Shown one piece after another: positions 35,679 through 48,625 of a stretch of DNA of 64,000 bases. The stretch comes from Acanthornis magna (lineage: Eukaryota > Chordata > Aves > Passeriformes > Acanthizidae): assembly GCA_036785705.1 (NCBI GenBank), contig JAWUZG010000018.1, positions 7,847,501-7,911,500 of the forward strand. Direction: 5' to 3'. Both the position numbers and the translations under genes were made by a program. Positions within the stretch are counted from its first letter, which is position 1. Every line of letters starts with the position of its first letter. Below the pieces are notes generated by a model. That model was not told the DNA's origin. It ran no database searches and saw nothing but the letters and a program-made list of their open reading frames with translations.

Positions 35679-37581
35679 TTAGCTAATGATCAGACAAAAG
35701 GTTTTTGAACGAAAGAGCTGTGGAAAATGGTGCAGAAGGCACACAAACTAAATGGGCAACAACAGAGTCACAGACTGTGTGGTGCACTGCACACTCACCC
35801 CTTCCTGCACTGCCTGGTGCTCTCCCTTAATATGCAGTATATCCCTTGATGTGAAAAAGGATAAACTTCACCAGTGAAAACTTCACTGTAGTTTTGTGAC
35901 TTCTTTAGAAGTGAGATAAGGTGATGGAAGCTAAATAAATTTATTGTGGTTTATATGTATCAGATAAATGTTAACAGAGCAAAAGAGAGTAATACAAAAT
36001 CATTTACTTATGTCAGTTTAGGTCAGACTGTCTGGTATTTTGTTATAATTGAAAACATTAACATGATCAGAGCTTCACCATGATTTCTGTTCCACGTGGA
36101 GACAAACAAATGTACTGTTTTTAAGCAAAACAAATTTTCATTTGAAGTAAAAGCCTTAGAAGGAAGCAAGTGCTCTCAGACACCAGCAGGATGATTACAG
36201 AAGTCTGCCAGTTGGAAATTTCCCTGGAGAACGACCTGAGATTCTCGCCTGAAGGAGTCCCAACTTTCCCATATGCCCTGTCCAGATGGTAGTGGTGGAA
36301 AAGCCCAGGCTGCCTCCCAGGGCACTCCAGACAAAGCAAATGGGTGAGAAGGAGCCCTCCCTGCCAGTCAGACGTGGCTGGTGCTGGCTCACACCCAGCA
36401 CTTGGTTCAGACGCACTCAGGCAAACCAAGACCCAGGCTCACCAGTATCTCTCACACTGGGCCTGTCCTCTCATCTTGGAGCTCCAGGTGACTTGAGCAG
36501 CATCAGCCAGGAAAGCCAAGCAAAAGAGACAAGTTTTTGAAGCTTGGTCTCTCAATCAAGTGGTCCAGCTATTTCTCTTGGTCTCTCTTTTCATTCTTTT
36601 GGTTTTACTATTAACTATTACTAACAACTGCTTAAATAATCCATTTCAGATCACAATTTTTGTGTGAATAATTTTTTTTCATGTTTAGTGGCATGGCATG
36701 GGAGGAGAAATGGAGCAATAATAAAAAAGAAGACTTGAAATAGCTGAATCAAGACACAGGTTTCCTGGCAGTTTTTCTGAGGCATATTTTCAGAAAGTGG
36801 CCATCCAATGACATTTTTAAATAAATCTGGCGTCCATTTTGGACTGGACATGTCTGACTATCCCCCCACAGCCTCACTCAAGCCATGAGTGTGGCTTTGT
36901 TCTGCCACAGAATACTGGACAATTTCTATCATCTATTAAATATCCTCAAAGTCACAAAACTATTCCATTTCCCCGATAGGCAACGTGCTCCATTATTTGA
37001 GTCTGTTTATTACTATTAGTGTCATTTTATTTCCCTTTTGTGTTGATAAATCTTAAAAATATGGGATGACAAGATAATTCTGTTTTTTTCGTCAAAAATG
37101 CATCCACAATAAGGAATAAAATAACATGTCATTAGCACTGAAAGCCTACCATTAGAAGAAAACACCACCTATACAAATGTTATTATAATTTACCCCACTG
37201 GATGAAAAAAAATCATCTAATTCCCTCCTAGTATTTTGTAAAAAGCTTTTAGATACCAGAGTGCTAATTGCATTAATCTTTTCAATGGTCTTGGACAAAT
37301 TTGTTTGCATTTGAAGTTTTAAAGCTATAGAGATACCTGAGATAAGCTTGAGCTAGTGTTCGTAGATAGCAAAGCACATAAACTTATCAGCTCTGAGGGA
37401 AAATCTACCTGGAGTGCGCTGCAGAACACAGTGAGAGCTCCCTGCAGCAGCAAGAACATTGCTTTTCATTTATACAAGCAAATAGTGCCTTTGAACTGTG
37501 ACAAAAACCCCCTTCCCTTTGAGGTGCTTCATGAGAATATTTGTTTTGTGCAGCACAAAGCATCCAAGCCAGATGCCACAA

Positions 37582-37800
37582 GCTGCAGCAAGGGTGGTTC
37601 TGACTGGATATAAAGGAAACACTTTTCCCAGTGTAAGGGGTGCAAACACCTGGCAGAGGTTGCCCAGGGACGTTATGGACTCTTCACCCTTGAATATATT
37701 TAAAACTCAACTGCAAAAGCCCTCGGTAGCCTGAGCCAACCCTGGAGGCAGTCCTGCTCTAAGCAGGGGCTTGGACCAGGGTGGGGGATCTTCCAACACT
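37582..37800 (+). mobile_element. CR1 LINE 3' fragment, plus strand, diverged
   Basis: The sequence TGGATATAAAGGAAACACTT, GGCAGAGGTTGCCCAGGGA, TGGACTCTTCACCCTTG, then AGCAGGGGCTTGGACCAG and GATCTTCCAAC follows the order of blocks in the sense strand of the CR1 3' end in birds. It is more diverged than the copy at 48.4 kb and lacks a clear ATTCTATG-type terminal repeat. It is antisense to SLC2A9. The limits are approximate. Confidence 0.75.
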
Positions 37801-38416
37801 TTCATGTAGGCTGTACCCTGTCCCCTGAGCCTCTCATATAGGCTCAGACAGATGGAAAAGGAGACTTCCATTAGCCTCAGACACATTAATGGCCAATTGG
37901 ATTTGCTCTTGACTGTTTTATGTATTTTTCCTCTTTTGCTTCACTTTACAAGACAGGAATACTGAAGCAACAAAAAAATCAAATATGCAGTGTGACCTCT
38001 TAAATCACTTATAGGAAGTTTTCCTGACTTCTGAACTTCCTGAACTGAACCAATCCAAGCAGAAATACCCACTGAAAAAACTCTGAATAAGCATAGGGCA
38101 TATCCAGAAACAGAGAATCAGAGCACCACAAATGAAAGCTGCATGATCTTTCTTTGCTGATCTCTTCTACCTTTTCATGTATTCCTTCCAAGTTAACACA
38201 ACATAGCTTCCCTCACACATTTTTTTGGTTTAAAAAACCCCAAACAGTACAGAACTCTATGGATCTTCCCACATGCTGCTGTCACAGAATCACCACTGAT
38301 AAGAAATAGCCAAAAAAAAGGAAAGTCATGGAGGTTGGTGAAAGGTGTAGCCCAAAGCTTGTTCTAAAGGAAAGGAGCACCCCGGGAGATGGCATGGCCT
38401 GAGGAGGGACACTCAC

Positions 38417-38604
38417 AGCATTCAGCCCACAGAGCTGGTAGCAGCCCATGGTGACGACCACGGTCACGATCTGCCATCGCACAGCGCGGGTTCTCAGCAG
38501 CTGCAGGACCGACACCATCTTGGTGTTTCTCTGGACTCGAGACTCTGCCAAAACTTCTTCTATTTCATGAGACACATCATCTTTCCCAAGGAATTTCTGA
38601 AATG
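38417..38604 (-). CDS. SLC2A9: SLC2A9 exon encoding central cytoplasmic loop and TM7
   Basis: The longest exon in the window is 188 bp with acceptor TTTGTAG and donor GTGAGT. Two bases complete an Ala codon, followed by 62 residues. [20 protein letters not shown] and [20 protein letters not shown] form the charged intracellular helical domain between the two six-helix halves. [20 protein letters not shown] then forms TM7, ending NA. The TM7 QLCGLNA is the family QL-SG-NA site that lines the substrate path. The splice junction falls immediately after the NA of the NAI motif, whose Ile begins the next exon. Confidence 0.95.
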
Positions 38605-39051
38605 CTACAAAGAGGGGACACGTACTTTAGGCCAGACACTTGGCACTGTGTGCATTTACAACAGGAGACATACTTGGGCTACAACTTAATTATTCTTCTG
38701 CCAACAATATCAGTCTGCTGTGGGTGTGATCTGGTTAATCCCTATTATTGGTCTCAGAAACTGCAACAGAAATATAAATTATTTGGTTCCATTCAAGACC
38801 TATCCTTACGTTATTTCATATGTAATATAGCCTAAGGTCCAATGCAGAGTAAAAACTGTGTGTGACTTGAAAATATTTAATAACAAAGCAGCTCCGAACA
38901 TTATTTAACTTGGCTACTTTTGCAGCCCAACAATAAAGCTGACTTCATTGCTGGAGATAGATTGGATGGAGAAGTAATAGGATGTAAAAACGTATGCAAG
39001 TCTGGTAAACCAAGAAAAGGGAGATATTTGAAAGGAATACCTATTACTTTC

Positions 39052-39103
39052 CATATTACCTGTAATATGAAAATACTTTTCATATTACCTTCTAATATGA
39101 AAA
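39052..39103. repeat. Interlocked inverted repeats built from CATATTAC/GTAATATG
   Basis: Four alternating copies of one word are present: CATATTAC (39052-39059), GTAATATGAAAA (39062-39073), TTTTCATATTAC (39077-39088) and TAATATGAAAA (39093-39103). Adjacent copies form perfect stems of 8, 12 and 11 bp with spacers of 2, 3 and 5 bases, so three mutually exclusive hairpins are possible. It lies about 450 bp upstream, in gene sense, of the cytoplasmic-loop/TM7 exon. Confidence 0.92.
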
Positions 39104-42100
39104 GAATTCACTCTGTCAAGATGATTAATATTAGAAAGGATTACTCTGAGCACTTCAAGACTTTATATCTGTCAATGCTGGAGACATGGGAACAAATTTA
39201 CATGGCCAATGTAAGCAACCAGCCAACCTCATCTCCCCAGAAACACGCATTTAGTATTGTGCCTTGATAGCTTACTGAGATATCCTTCCACGATGAATAA
39301 CACAGTGGAATTAATAATACTTTCCATCTCATACCTCCTTCAAGATACAAACAGATCCCTCCTAATGGATTGTCTCCGCCAACCTTGTTTTACAGACACT
39401 GTCTTTGCAGGTGATACTTTTGTCTCAGTCTAATGAACTTACCCCAGGGGTTGGCATTTTAAGAGATGTTTAAAACACTCATCATCTTGGAATGACTGCA
39501 GAGAAACGATGACGTTACACACGCCCCTGCAACAAGGCTTGGTGACCCAGTAGGATGCTAACACTCAAAATAATCCTTTACACAGCAGGTCACTTAAAAT
39601 TGTCATTTTTATTAAATGAAGAAGTTCATTTGGTTCGCTTAAGAGCCAAATCAATTTTTCTTATCTACAGCTTTGCATAACACTGCCTATAAATAAATGG
39701 CCACAAATTTCAGTATGTTTACATGCCTTTGGATCATAAAAACCACTTGGATGGTCAAGAAAAGCAGAGATACTGACTAGTCATAATTATTACATTCAGA
39801 CTCTATTTAGATTTTGAAGTTACAAAATTTTATCTTTACCCAGAAGGTGAAAAGGCCAATTAGCAGCATTTCAGTGTTGTGAGGGATAGGTCACACAAAT
39901 GAACCGGTGGCCTCCCCTGAACGTCCCTCTCTGTCACTTTGGTGAACACACAAGGCTGCACATTTTGCCTGGCTCACAGTCTGATGGTGCAGGGAACCAA
40001 CTTGAGCTCTGGGCCAAGATTTTCTGAGGCACTTAGCATTTCTAATGCATTTTAATGGGCCCTACATGACTCTGCTTAACAAGAAGGAAGCTTTTTTTTG
40101 AGGGATGAGCCACCTCTGGGTGTTGAGTCAATTCATAACATTCAGATATTCTGATAACCAGTTCCTCTCTTGCGAGAGGTCAGAATTTTTAAATCTCTCA
40201 GAAACAGCACAAGATTGAACTTTTCACACAGGCAGTACAATGAGAAATGAATTAACAAATTCAGACTGCAGAAGTAAAAGTTTGAGTTGCTGAGTTTTGT
40301 CCTTTGCTGTTGCCCATTTTTTAATAAATAACATGCAAAACACTCCTTTTAATGAATGTGACGTATTTAAAGACAGTGATAAGAAATATAAAATTAGAAT
40401 AATATGTGCCTATGGTATGTTAAAGTCAATGTCTTATGCTGAAATTACACTCTCCTCAGTACTATTAGAACATTAATAGAGAAAAATTCAGGTAAAGGTG
40501 AGAACAACCAGACATATGTCACCATAGTCTTCCTTGAAAGGATTCTCTCAGATTTTTAAGCACCTGGTTTATCAGTGTAAATTAGGGCAGTGCACAATTT
40601 TCTTTATTTTTCCTGTCCTTAGAATCCTCAGCATTACTTTAGGGCACACAAGACAAAAATATAGGTGCAGTCAAGTAAAAAGATAGCAATCTGTCTTTTC
40701 TGCACAAGGGAGCTTGCTACATATCTAGAGGGACCAGGAACTAAAAAACTGCAATTACCAAAATTGCCAAGTACAGTGGAGGAAAAACACAGACACCTGA
40801 TTTCTTTTTCTTTCCTCCATGGCATTAAGTGAAGGGATGTAAATACCACTAGACAACTTTGATGGATACTTAAAATTATCAGCAAATCAAGAAATGCTAA
40901 GAAATTGCTATGCTATACATGTACAGTTTTGAATAGATATCACCCAACCTTCTTGGAAAAACATTTTCCTGCTACTCAACACATCTTTAATTTTCTTCCA
41001 TTACCAGTTTTTCAGTACCATAAGAATCACAATTTTATACATAATTAATGTGGAAATAAATTCTGCATTTGCAGGGAGATGGGAAAACTTAGAAGTCTTT
41101 CAGCGTGCAATGTTCAATTTATTAATTTTACATTCTAAATCCCTGCATTACTGGCACTGAGAAGCCCAGCAGTTGTTCCTCTCCTCTCTGCAATGACTCA
41201 TTTCCCTCTGTGACTGGCTGCTTCTCTCTATAGGGAAACCTTATTTTCATGTAACACTTAAAACCATCTAAGGAGTTGCAATTCTAGAAACTTTTAAGCC
41301 TTTCCAGATTCCTATTTAATTCCCTTGCATCAGAAGGTTATAGAAGTTCAGCTTTCAAAAGTTGGAATACTGCCTATATATATGGGAAAAGAACTGGTTC
41401 CAGTCAAGTGGAAAGATGTCAAGAAACCCTTTCATTTACACCACCAGTTTTTACTCAGCTACATAAAAGTGAAGTATCTGAAAGAGCTTCAAAGATCTGA
41501 AAAACTCCAGTTTAGTACAATTTTTAAAACCAGTCAGACCTTTAAATTAACTGAAGATGGACACTCAATGGCTTAGCTACATGGGGAATTACTAATTCTT
41601 TTTCCAGTGTAGTACGTCCAGGAGTGTGCAAAGAAAGCAGTTGTTATCGTACAGACAAAATTAGCATGTAATATTTTAGGAGAAATTTTAAAGGATCAAA
41701 TGCTACTGTGTGGTTTACAGAATAAAGCTAGCACCAGGCAAGAGGGGGCAGAAAAAGAGAGAAGTGGTCACAGGTAGTTTGGGTTTATCCTTTAAAAATA
41801 ACAATAAACATCTGATATGAATCTTTTACCATAAGCCAGCAAGTGTGGTAGTCATGGCTGTGTTTTCCTTTCAAATAAAAATAGTTTATAATGCTTACAG
41901 ACATACAAAACCCACAGAGAAATAAAAATAAATCATATACGTCCTTGTTGTCCATCATAACAACTTCATTTTAATCACTGGATTTGCAGTAACTTTGGGT
42001 TTAATACCTCTTCTGACCATGTGGGCCCCCTGAAGGGCTTGGTAAGAAATTAGCTACCTACTTTTTAAAATCAGGAGTGGCCTTGCTCTTTTATCACATG

Positions 42101-43739
42101 GAAAACTATCAACTCCAATCCATTTCTCTAAAAATTTAAATCTGCACTTCTCATTATGCCTATTGTAATGCTTCTTTCATAACCACGGGAGTTTTAATGT
42201 ATGACTGAACATACTAGATAAACAGATTTTGTATGTCACCAACAGATGTTGCTGTGACATTTTGTCCGAGCTGTTTGACCCTCAAGACATAACAATATTC
42301 TTGTTCTCTGGCAGGCTGGAATACCAGCTGAATTCCATTATTGATTCACAAGGCCTGCTATTGTGGCTGCATGGAGAATGCAAGGTTCCTCCTTGTAACA
42401 GTGCACTTTAAAAAAGACACCTCAACACTCCAACTGAAAATTCTTACAATCAGTGCTGTCAGTCGTAACAAATGTTCCATTTTATCACTACTACTGATTT
42501 TATTTAAATTACATCATTGTGATACTCACAGATCAAGGGTGCACTTGGCATGCAACTAAGAGGCAGCTAATGTAAAATCCCTATTTTACTGTCCTAGAAC
42601 TTGGATGGTAAACTGTCTGATGTAATTGTAGCAGCAGGTTTTTCTTTTTCTTCCTGTTTCTATCCCTGCCACTCTTCATTCCCACAATCTCCTTCCAAAT
42701 TGCTTCTCTTCAACCACTTGAATACCCATTTCTCCTCTGCTGTCTGGCCATGATTATGAAGAAGGATCACACCATTTAAATATTAGGCATTTTCTTCCCT
42801 TCTTCTCTTCTTCCCAGTTGAGAAGAATATTAGTTATGGGACCTGGGAGAGGAGCTGGGGGGTTCTGCCCTTGCTTCATTACCAGTCTTAGTTTCTTGGC
42901 AAAGCAGGTTTATGGATTATGCTGCTGTTCCAGCAGACTGTTGTCTCCCCACAACACATGAATCAGTTCTCCTGCATCCAGCAGTGAGACAGGAATATGA
43001 GAGAGAGTTCAGTTCTGCTCCTGTGCCCCAAAGAAGAGCTTCTCTCATGGTTGTGTGGTTTAGGCTTGCACATGATGCCTCTCTCCTCTAAACCTCTAAC
43101 CTCATGCCTTCATTTTTTTCCTTGTTTAAACAAAATGTTTTGATACTACTCCACTCAGTCTCTTATTTGCCTCTTGAAGACATCTATCAGAAAAGAGATT
43201 GAGGCTGCTTGTATTTTGGTAGTTATAGTCTGGCTATCTCCTGAGACAGAGAAGAAAAGCAATGGATGAAACTTTGTGGAAACTCAGTGACCTACATTAC
43301 CTCACTGGATATTATTGCTCTAAAACAATTAGGAAGATTAATGTTGTCATCACCATTTTAGGAGCTTTGACATACATGCACACTTTAGATTATTTCATAA
43401 AGACTAACATAGTAATCTGCTTTAAATACAGCAGACCTTTTACAAATTATAGTTTTATATTTCTCTGACAAGGTATAATCCACAGTGAAATATATATTTG
43501 CATGAATAGCCCTGATCCATTAAGGGAAAGAAAAGGGATTAAGTCAGTAGAAAGAGTTGCAAATTTCTGATATTAATATGCAGATTTAAGCTAAGAGGCA
43601 AATAATTCAAAAGCATTACTGTAGTCATCATTAAAATGAAGAATTCTGCTTTGTCATTATATCACTTAAAAGCAGAAGGGCATTTTAATAAATCACAACT
43701 CCTCCAGTCTCCCTAATACTTAGACTTTTCCTCCCCCAT

Positions 43740-43762
43740 TTCTGCTGATAATATCAGCAGAA
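43740..43762. repeat. Perfect 23-bp palindrome
   Basis: TTCTGCTGATA (43740-43750) and TATCAGCAGAA (43752-43762) are exact reverse complements around a single central A. Intronic, function unknown. Confidence 0.9.
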
Positions 43763-45720
43763 TATCCAGGTGATTTGTCTTAATTGTTGATTCACCCTCT
43801 TATTTTGTGAATTCTGCTGTAGACTACATTCAAAACGAGTTACACTGTGTACTACAACGTATCTCAGAACTGAGTCTTTTCTTTTAGAATTAATAAAATC
43901 CAAAAGCATATGTTGATAAGCAGTTACATTGAAAAACTTTTTATGTCAGTTGTCTCTTTTTTTCTCAGAATATCTAAATTTATAGTCCTTAAGGTGGGTC
44001 ATGAAAGCCATCTTTTTGTAATCAGTAATCCAACTTCTAAAGCTCATTTCCCCTCCAACAGCCAAGTGTGGGCAACTGCTCTCCTGATGCCTTCTACTCC
44101 AAAATCTACCTCCAATGCCTCTGGATTAGATTTTGAATTATTTTCAGAACATATATGCTGAAAACATCCCAGACTGCAGTTGGCCCATTACCAGCAACAG
44201 TAAATTGTGTGAATTTCAAGGCAGGTGGTGTTATTTTGCCTCCATTTTTTACAGTTTTTAAACTCTACCTATGAGAGGCCCAGTTTCACTGCCAGTGCTG
44301 AGGTTTCCAGCTACTGTAGCAGGATTTTCAATAGCTCCTCATAACAAGTGTGACACTAAGCAGCAGCATTGCAGATGCACACTCTTTGCCAGCCATAGCT
44401 CTGGAATTATATCTACAATTTTATCAGGCAGAAACGAGTCAGTTTAAACTTGGCACCCAAAGGCATTTCTTCCCTGCCCAGCCATGGTGCTGCAGAAGTT
44501 TCCACCCAAGAGCCAACCCGAGCTGGGTCCTGCACCCTGCTGGGTGCTCTGGCCACAGCTGGCAGGGCAGCCCTGTCCTTCGTGGTCCTTGGAAAAGTGA
44601 TCCTCTGCCTCCTCAAAACTCTGCTGACTCTGTGAAGCCAAAGAACTCTTCCCAAAGCCTCGTTGCTTTTGTGCTCTCATTTTTTTAAGCATTGAACTGT
44701 ATCTCTAAATGTCTGAGGCTCCAACATTTATAGAATTCCTCGTTCAACTGAACTGAGACAATATGGGAGTCTCTTCATTAGTGTGGCATTTCTTTTTCAG
44801 AGGGCTCTCCAGAACAAAAAAGGCCAGTTTTTCATTTCATAAAGAAGTAACAGGATAGAGTTGCATTAATACCATGTTAAAAGATTATTAGATTTATATT
44901 TCAAGTGCTGACACACACTTTATAAGTAATCTTGCAAGCAACTAGTTCGTGACTGAAAATGTTAAGGGTTGTATTCAAACAAAGTTTTTAAGAATAATCT
45001 GTAAAGCAGTTATGTTTGGTATTTTAGTATTATAATCAGACTCCTTCTTTGTAGACTCCTGTATTTAATGTGTCCTTATAATAAGCAAACCCAAATTTTC
45101 AACATTCTCTCAGCTGTATTGGGACCATAGCAAATTTACTGCAGTGGAGAATATAGCAGCTGTGATAACGCAAGCAAATTGTTTTATACCTAGGACCTAA
45201 AGAACAAAATATTCTGTGTCTGTGAAGCTGAAGCAATATGGAAGCACTGGAAATCTTCGATTAAACAGATGTATGGGGTTTTTATTAGATCTACAAAGGT
45301 TATTGAGTTACAGAAGCACAGAGTCAAACACAGTGACTACTGGGAAAAAACCAGAATCAGTGTTTTTATTAGTGAGAGTGCAAAGACTGTAAATAAGGGA
45401 GAGTGACGATGACTGGAACCACCTTTTACTTCCAAATGAACCCTGCACAGAGCAGCTGGCACACAACAGCAGGATGATTTGGTTAGGTCTGTATCACCAT
45501 TTGTAATGCTACAGAGGTTGGCTTGCTGGAGAATTTAATTTATAAAAACATCAAAGCTACAGTTATATTTACACACACAGAGACAAACAAAAAAAAATTA
45601 TTGCCAAGAGAACCTCTCCTATTGGAATATTCTGCTTTTAGTGCAGTATCAGAATCAGGTATCTCCAGCCTGCATCCCTACAATAAACACCCTTTGTTGC
45701 AAGAAAGTAACATATCATAC

Positions 45721-45853
45721 CTTTTTCTGCCTCGCTCGTGTTGTGCTTCTCAAGTAGGAGGTACCGAGGGCTTTCAGGAAGAAAAGGCAGAATCACAACT
45801 TGTACCAATGATGGAACAATGATTGCTCCAAATAAGAAAGGCCACCGAGATTC
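45721..45853 (-). CDS. SLC2A9: SLC2A9 exon encoding TM6 and PESPR motif
   Basis: The exon is 133 bp with acceptor TTTGCAG and donor GTATGA. It starts in phase 0 with [20 protein letters not shown] (outer loop end and TM6) and continues [20 protein letters not shown], ending EAEK plus one base of an Ala codon. PESPRYL is the sugar-transporter signature (human GLUT9 has PDSPRYL as I recall) at the cytoplasmic end of TM6, important for conformational change in the family. LLLEKHN is close to mammalian GLUT9. The frame is intact, and the phase matches the next exon, which opens CA. Confidence 0.95.
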
Positions 45854-48369
45854 CTGCAAATGGATGCAAACAGAAGTCAGTAGTACTCTCCCATAGTGAT
45901 ACTTGGAAGAAAAATAGCTTTGATGGGGAACACTGTAATTTTTCATCATTCAAAGTATTGCGTCCATCACCAGACTGATGTGTTCCTCCTGAGCTTAGTA
46001 AGCAGTTTGAGTGCCTCCCCCTCAGGTCACCTTACTAAAGGGCTGAGCCCCCAAGTTATTTTCTGTTGACAGTTTTAATTTTACATTCTTCCACTTCAGC
46101 AAGGCCTAAAACACCATGTGCTGCATGGTATGGGGTGTAATCCATGCCCCAAACCTGAAATGAGGCTCAAGATAACTGAGTAACTCCCGGAAAGAATGGA
46201 TGGGATATCTCCTAATCAAACTTTGCAGTTGTCCTTTAAAATTCTCCTGGGATGGGAAAATAACTTGAGAACGTGTTTTTTCACACAACTTACAGCTTGT
46301 GGTAATTAGCCATCCTAAGAGCCTGCATTACCATTAAAGCTTCAAGGCCCTCTTTCTTCATTAATTTTTTCTATTTTTCCAATGCAATGGAGTGGAAAAC
46401 TTTTTGTAATGGAGGTGAATCAAAAGTGGTTGATACTGTTTATAAACAAATAAGCCTGGATCTTATTTAAAAAACTAGAAAACTAAGGTTAAGACTTTAG
46501 AACCAGTCAATAATCACATAATGAATGTGGGTATTGTTTGTAAAGAATAATAGGAAAACAGGCTGTATAACTTGCCACCTTCACTCCATATCTGCCTTGA
46601 AAAACAAACACACTGGCTATGTACCATATAAAAAAATTTATAATGTGTTAGAATTTTTAACAATACTTCCAGATAAAAATCTTGCTCTTGATCAGCACAT
46701 CATATTTTTTGTAGGTTTTTTTCCCACAATGTCGAGGACACTTCTTAAAGGAAAAAAAAAGTATTCTTTGCATACTCTTATTATCAACATCTTGCTCACC
46801 TATGGAGATTTCCATGGAATAAGCTTACATTCCTTTTAAAGTCTCCTGTAGTGTATGATTTATCAGTTAGTCACATTTATCTCAAATAACTCTTCCAAAA
46901 ACATTATTTTAAAAAAGTTATGAACAAGACTCTGAACTTACCCTTCACAATAAATAACAAACCCTGCTACTATAATGAAGAACCCTAAATTTTCATCACA
47001 TAAGCCTGTGTTTCCTTTATTTCCCCTATTAAAGATTTCTGTTTTACTTTTTATCATGCTAACTTCTAAAACCTTAAGGTGAACACTCATAAATATGCTC
47101 CCACTTGCCATTTTGGCATGAATTGATCAATAAGTCACTGAAGCCAATGGAAATTTCTCCATCCATTTCAAAAGATTTCATGTCTATTCAATGTTATGGA
47201 GCGTGTGTTCTCCTTCCTTTTCTCTTAATTTACATTATACACTTTCAACTCCTTTATCCCACTACAGAAAAGAAATAGTAGGACTAAAATAAGTTTGAAG
47301 GATTCATTAAAATTGCTGGAAATCAGGTTGAACTAGACCCTGTATAGAGAATTAACAGAAGCAGGGAAAAGGAGGGTTTCATAACCTCTTTAAGAAGGAA
47401 TAGAACAGGACACACTGGGACAATGCTCAGAAGCAGTAATAAGCTAAAGGCAGAAAAAAGTATAGGTGCCTTAGAAGACTCTGAAAACACTTTGCCTCAA
47501 TTGTCAGCAGTAAGGAGAAGCACAAAGGCACTGCTGGGAGAAATGAAAACAACTACATACCATTTTGTCTCAGGAACAACTTAAAAGAGCATTAAATATT
47601 TTAATTACAGGGGACCTGATTCACCACCTGCTCAGAATTGGTACAAATAACATGTCAAGATGGTAAAATTTTAATTTTAAACTGTCACATCATGGATATT
47701 TGCTTAGGCTGGAGAATGAAAAACCTGGCTTTGATGTATTTACAAGAGACAGTTAAATAGTAGAGCAAGTCTGACAACCACAGATTCATTCAAAGGTTGA
47801 TATAATAAAGTGCAAAGCTGCAGAGTCAGAGATTGGGTGGAAGGGAGGAGAATAAAACATGGCATGGATTTATCAAGATTAAGGTGCACTGGAATGCAGT
47901 AAAGAAAATGTTGCCATGTCATAAATCATCAGCTAAAATGCAGAAAATGAAACTTACTGTAACCATCAAAAGCCGGAAAAGAAAGTGGCATGGGGAAATG
48001 TCAATAGGCACTGCTGACAGCTGAACTACCTGTATCATACTTAATAATCTATTTAAGCACCAGTCATATTTAATATTTTCAGCAATTAGGAAGATTTTGA
48101 TAAAATGTGAAGACACTCTCAACACAGAACTGGTTAACAATATAAACACAGATAAATTTTAAAGGGAGAACTGAATTGTTGACAGGGTCATACAACAGAG
48201 GTGGGATGAAATGTTGTACTGCCCTGGACATGGGCACTCATTTTTTGAAAGATCTGTTGTGGCCAGTTGAATATCCCAGTATGAGATGGATAACAGGACT
48301 GAAAAGACTGAGTAAGGAAATATGCAACTGTGATAGGCTCCACTGTCTCTGTTTCTCTCTAAATAACTT

Positions 48370-48625
48370 CATAGAAACAGAGAAACATAGAATGGTTTGG
48401 TTTGAAAGGGATCTCAGAGATCATCTTGTTCAAATCCCCTGCTATGGACAGGGACACCTTCCACTATCCCAGGTTGCTCTGAGCCTCATCCAACCTGGCC
48501 TTGAACACTTCCAGGGCTGGGACATCCACAGCTTCTCTTTGGCAGTCTGGTCCAGTGTCTCACCACTCTCACAGCGAAGGATTTCTTCCTAACATCTATG
48601 TTAAACCTCTCCTCTTTCAGTTTCA
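48370..48625 (-). mobile_element. CR1 LINE 3' fragment, minus strand
   Basis: On the plus strand the sequence reads CATAGAATGGTTTGG, GATCATCTTGTTCAAATCCC, GGACAGGGACACCTTCCACT, CATCCAACCTGGCCTTGAAC and so on to CTCCTCTTTCAGTTT. This is the reverse complement of the CR1 3' end and 3' UTR region seen widely in bird genomes, so the element lies on the minus strand, in the same sense as SLC2A9. About 255 bp is kept, the usual severe 5' truncation. It gives rise to a spurious 138-codon plus-strand ORF. Clear similarity stops after 48625. Confidence 0.88.

Larger units (their letters stand above)
33436..38416 (-). other. SLC2A9: Intron between TM7 and TM8 exons, 5.0 kb
   Basis: GTGAGT donor and TACAG acceptor, in phase 0. 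Contents are a plus-strand CR1 fragment at about 37582-37800 and a hairpin with triplicated AGCTAATGAT words at 35600-35690. A short direct repeat of AGTCCCATTCACAT lies at 34192-34205 and 34212-34225. The remainder is anonymous. Confidence 0.85.
38605..45720 (-). other. SLC2A9: Intron between TM6 and cytoplasmic-loop exons, 7.1 kb
   Basis: GTATGA donor and TTTGTAG acceptor, in phase 1. It holds the interlocked inverted repeats at 39052-39103 and a perfect 23-bp palindrome at 43740-43762. A slightly GC-richer patch at about 44450-44600 carries overlapping small ORFs on both strands that look like composition effects. I recognise no transposon or embedded gene. Confidence 0.85.

Noticed and set aside
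48176..48592. 138-codon plus-strand ORF
   Set aside because: Most of it is the antisense strand of the CR1 fragment at 48370-48625; there is no resemblance to a protein family.
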